64,000 nt of DNA from Rhynchopus euleeides (taxonomy: Eukaryota > Euglenozoa > Diplonemea > Diplonemida > Diplonemidae). The stretch spans positions 1,550,001 through 1,614,000 of the forward strand of contig OY723297.1 in the NCBI GenBank assembly GCA_963210315.1. The letters are read 5' to 3'. The notes under the pieces are model-generated. The model searched no databases. It was given only the letters and a program-made list of their open reading frames with translations, and was not told the origin of the DNA. The first letter of the stretch is position 1. The number at the start of each line of letters is the position of its first letter. The position numbers and the translations under genes are program-made. Of this stretch, positions 60,725 to 64,000 are shown one piece after another.

Positions 60725-60930
60725 CGAAAATTCTGCGTACGCGTACGCAGCGCGGTTTTCAGAAAGTGCGTACGGCATACGCGTACGCGGACCGTACGGC
60801 CGTACGCTGCCACCACTGCACTAGGGTGGCTGGAGTCCACCGTGTGTGCTACATTTTGCCGCACGGACGCGCCGTCCTTGCACGCGTGCGCCGTACGCAC
60901 TTCTGGAAAACACGATGCGTGCGCCACCAC
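60725..60930. repeat. CGTACG-rich foldback
   Basis: Dense CGTACGC words and an imperfect inverted repeat: GTTTTCAGAAAGTGCGTACG near 60752 pairs with CGTACGCACTTCTGGAAAAC near 60892. CCACCACTGCA occurs twice. No coding potential. Confidence 0.65.
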
Positions 60931-62109
60931 TGCAAACCCAGCATCCTCTCCGGCACGGCGGAGGGGTTCCGGATCCGGAGGGATTGCTTCCCCTTTCGTC
61001 GGAGCAGCTGTGCAATTTGAATTGCCCACCGGTGCATCCAACTACACTGGCCGAAGCCGGGTTTTCAGGATCTGAGCCGCACCGGGTGGAAGTTAGCCCC
61101 TGGAGCCCCCGATGACTGAAAAACTTGCCCATCCTCCCCTCAGAAACGCCTCAGGAGTTTTCAGGAATTTTCAGGAGTTTCAGGAATTCTTAAGAATTCT
61201 TACAGGGGGGGGGCGAATAGAATTACTAAGTAATACTATTCAAAATGGCATGTTTGAAAAATCCCCAAATTTTGGGTTGGGCACATTCCCCAGTACGTGG
61301 TATTCCACTCCACCGAAATCGAAAAAAAAGTTGATCGTGAACTGGCCTGAACCAGCGCAGTTCACCAGGTGTGGCTCTATTTTGGGGGTATTTTGGCCGA
61401 TTTTCGAAATCCTATTTTGGTTTTTTTGCACTTTTTTGGGTGCTTTTTTGCACGATTTCTGTGCCTCAGACACAGATTTTGGTGTGATTTTTGCGCTATT
61501 TTGATTCACTCTGCCTGACCGATGCATACGATTCGAAAAAATGGCGAAAAAATCGCTATCAACAACGGTGAACGAATGGAGGTAGATGGGGAAGTGGAAG
61601 GACACAGCACGCCCTCCCACTGCTCGCCACCTGTACACTACCTCTCTGTTCAAGGCGGTCAGTGCCTCTTGGTGCTGCACACAAATCACTGCTGCATCCC
61701 AGGGCGCCTTCCCTTGTGAGAATAGCGAAACCTCTGCGGTTGCAGTTTGGTGGTTGAGGCCGGCGGTGGTGACATCACTTTGGTGACTGTGATTCCTTCC
61801 CCCTGAGCTCGACCAGATCCAGGTCGACCTGGTGCTGTGTGGCTCCTGGTGTGGTATCTCCTTGCTTCCTCGCACACATACACGTGGTTCCTCGCCACGG
61901 ATGCCCACCAAGTCGAACCCGAAACATGATCACGGGCCCACGACGACCCTTTCGAGATGTCATGGCCGCAAGCCCACAAACCCGATCGCATTCGCAAGGT
62001 GGTTCGTCTCTTAGAGATCAGTGCTCGGGCCCAGCCGAGGGTGCTGGAACCGATATGCCACAGCCCTGTACGCGCAAGGACTTGGCTCCAAGACCAGGCA
62101 CAAGCCACA

Positions 62110-62161
62110 GGGGGGTCTGGGGGGCGGAGCCCCCCAGCCGCCGGAGGCCACGGTAGCGAAC
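62110..62161 (+). repeat. Hairpin repeat, copy 3
   Basis: Opposite orientation to the copies at 54.6-54.9 kb; central stem CTGGGGGGCGGAGCCCCCCAG. Confidence 0.85.
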
Positions 62162-62246
62162 GTCTGTTGGCCTGGCTCCATAGTCGCATACGCTCAAGTA
62201 CAACACAACTGACAGATAGCGGCTATAATCATAGCACAGGTCGCAT

Positions 62247-62299
62247 GGGGGGGTCTGGGGGGCGGAGCCCCCCAGCCGCCGGAGGCCACGGTAGTGAAC
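62247..62299 (+). repeat. Hairpin repeat, copy 4
   Basis: Same stem as copy 3, 137 bases apart. The following GAAC(A/G)TCTGTTGG is also shared between copies 3 and 4. Confidence 0.85.
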
Positions 62300-62730
62300 A
62301 TCTGTTGGTTTGAGCTCGAGAGCAAGCCTCTCACACCACCGCCCTCCGACCCCCCTCTCCACCCCCAGGTGCAAAATTTTTTTGCATCCGGAAAATGTGT
62401 TCTTTTGAATGTTTGAGCACATCCAAGACCGGGAACATAAAATTTTTCTGCCAATACCAAGTAGGGTCACAATAAAATCCAAAAGAAAAAAGTGCAAAAA
62501 AATAGTGCAAAAAAATATTTTTCCCCCAAATTCCTATTTTCATTCCGTGAAATAGATACACGCCTGCAGTTCACGATCAACTTTTTTTTCGATTTCGGTG
62601 GAGTGGAATACCACGTACTGGGGAATGCGCCCAACCCAAAATTTGGGAATTTTTCAAACATGCCATTTTGAATAGTATTACTTAGTAATTCTATTTGCCC
62701 CCCCCCTGTAAGAATTTCCAAGAATTCTTA

Positions 62731-64000
62731 CAGGGGGGGGGCGAATAGAATTACTTAGTTGAATAGTAGTACTTAGCCGAATAGTAGTACTTATTTTTTT
62801 GGGGCTCTGGGGCACGTTGGGCCGTTGAATAGTAGTACTTACTTTTCACCCTTTTTTTTTGGGGAAATTTTTCGTTTTTTTTGAGATTTTCTTTTTGGAG
62901 ACACACAAATCTGCAAACTTTGGGGCAAGGAATGGGGACAACGGGGTCTATTGGTGCCACTTAGGGGAACCAGGGTGCACGGGGTCCGTAGAGGGGGGAA
63001 GTGACCTACGCTCAAAGATATGTCGTGACGAAGGGAATCGGGGCATCCCCCCTCAGACACATACGGACGGGAAACCAGCGAACCCGCAAACTCCTGCGGT
63101 CCAGAGGCATCAGAACCACTGCTGAAGACCGCAAACCCGGAAACCCGCAAACTCCTGGGGTCCAGAGGCGTCAAAATCACTGCTGAAGAGCGGCGCGCAT
63201 TAAACGACTCCTCATCTACGGCGTCCGCAGTCCCTACCACCAACGAGAAGATGTGGACGGATGGCCCCAGACACACCTCACCATAGATGTAGCCTTCGAG
63301 GACCAGCTGAGCCCACCCCCCACCCCCCGCAGCCCCCTTCCCTGACGTTGTTTGACATTCTCTCCTGTTGTGCAGCACTGATCAACACACGCCCGCAAAC
63401 CCGCAATCCAACTGCCCAGATTTCACCATCCACCAACAGAGCCAATAGCTTCGGCTGGTGTCCGACATAATGATGACGTCCGATGCTTTCATGTGCCTCC
63501 TGCTGATGGAATGCCTCCTGTTCAAGATATTCGAGGATGGGCCACCGCCATGCGCTCCCCGGCCTTCCTTCAACCAACTGGCCCGGGCCAGGGCACGCTG
63601 GTAGCCGAGCGCTTGCGGGATATGGGGTACGTGCTGAAGGTGTCGGGTGAGGAGGACGGGTTCGTGAAGAGCTCCCTTTGTCCGGACCTCACCTTCGCAC
63701 CAAGCACAGAAACATCCCCTGAGGCTGGTGGTGCGGACCTTGAACCTGGGTTGGACGGGAAGGCAAAAGAGAGCACAGAGAAGCAGTCCACCCAAAAGAA
63801 AGTTGTGTCTCAGCCAACCCAACAGTCAAGCATCTTGGCATGGGCGAAGCCGGTTCGTGTGAACTCTCTCACACAGACACAGCCTTCCCAGTCCTCCCAG
63901 TCCTCCGAAAAGAAGCGCGCAGCGTCCCCGACCACCCAGACTCCCAACAAACACCGCAGGCTCTGCAAAGGGTGTAGGAAGCCTGGGCACAACATGCAGA
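62731..64000. mobile_element. Inverted copy of the 56.4-58.2 kb element, cut by the window end
   Basis: Base-for-base inverted counterpart of 56918-58150 with very few differences. The tip differs: it carries CGAATAGAATTACTTAGT (as in the foldback) where the left copy has TCAAATAAACGTACTTAGT, suggesting tip exchange between family members. The two copies could be one large palindrome, or the long inverted termini of a >7.5-kb composite element. Confidence 0.85.
63511..64000 (+). CDS. Zinc-knuckle protein, second copy, partial at window end
   Basis: Same protein as at 56880-57407, read on the + strand and identical over the visible part. The window ends inside the knuckle (CKGCRKPGHNMQ), so the last Cys and the Lys-rich end are not seen. 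Intact coding in both arms implies recent duplication or gene conversion. Confidence 0.55.
   Translation, partial: MPPVQDIRGWATAMRSPAFLQPTGPGQGTLVAERLRDMGYVLKVSGEEDGFVKSSLCPDLTFAPSTETSPEAGGADLEPGLDGKAKESTEKQSTQKKVVSQPTQQSSILAWAKPVRVNSLTQTQPSQSSQSSEKKRAASPTTQTPNKHRRLCKGCRKPGHNMQ

Larger units (their letters stand above)
61203..62708. mobile_element. 1.5-kb TIR element of the AATTCTTACAGGGG family
   Basis: Terminal inverted repeats of ~140 bases (61203-61344 and 62567-62708) are the same sequence as the arms of the 300-bp foldback, flanked by TTCTTA. The inner 1.2 kb holds two hairpin repeats (62110, 62247) and short frames only. One minus-strand stretch (GKAPWDAAVICVQHQEALTAL, near 61640-61710) faintly recalls an ankyrin repeat. 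No transposase is seen, so it is non-autonomous or decayed. Confidence 0.85.

Noticed and set aside
63382..63822. 146-codon minus-strand frame with a hydrophobic start (also 57096-57536 on +)
   Set aside because: It is antisense to the zinc-knuckle frame in both copies; the knuckle motif identifies the other strand as coding.

Overview
The window is nuclear DNA of a GC-rich protist. It encodes RAD51, ribosomal protein eL14 and a trehalose-phosphate synthase. It has spliceosomal introns and many predicted secreted or membrane proteins, but no bacterial operon structure. Every gene I can support outside the mobile DNA (16 of 16, positions 2.3-50.1 kb) lies on the + strand. Nearly all have a pyrimidine-rich tract followed by AG just upstream of the start codon. 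Co-directional genes plus acceptor-like sites suggest polycistronic transcription with spliced-leader trans-splicing. Together with real cis-introns this points to Euglenozoa, most likely a diplonemid. That placement is inference: I see no spliced-leader gene. All 11 introns I can model begin GTATG and end ACAG.

Layout. 0-2.2 kb: palindromic GGGTGTC repeats around copy 1 of an ~850-bp dispersed repeat. 2.3-23.7 kb: a small type I membrane protein, RAD51, a CT-microsatellite-flanked insert, a four-exon single-pass membrane protein, a ~96-bp MITE, a 1,720-residue protein with a degenerate class III cyclase domain, four-exon eL14, a PSI/EGF-like type I membrane protein, a ubiquitin-like + WD40 protein and an unknown protein. 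24.4-25.4 kb: inverted and tandem repeats. 26-33 kb: a probable PAXX-type end-joining factor, a secreted CUB-tyrosinase and an unknown protein ending in a truncated pectate-lyase-like segment. 33.3-34.6 kb: a TIR transposon remnant. 35.4-50 kb: ubiquitin-like + Ran-like GTPase, ubiquitin-like + DUF4116 repeats (interrupted by TGA), a very Cys-rich membrane protein, a CAP-domain membrane protein and a four-exon TPS/TPP protein.

50-64 kb is mobile DNA: CCCGGG palindrome arrays, repeat copy 2 leading directly into an OTU-protease ORF, a second MITE, and a nested family of inverted-repeat elements ending AATTCTTACAGGGG. The family includes a 300-bp perfect-type foldback, a 1.5-kb element and a >1.25-kb inverted duplication carrying a GHNxxTC zinc-knuckle ORF that runs off the window.

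The genes do not form one pathway. Two links stand out. RAD51 (homologous recombination) and the PAXX-like protein (end joining) are both DNA break repair factors. Three genes share an N-terminal ubiquitin-like module joined to three different effector domains.
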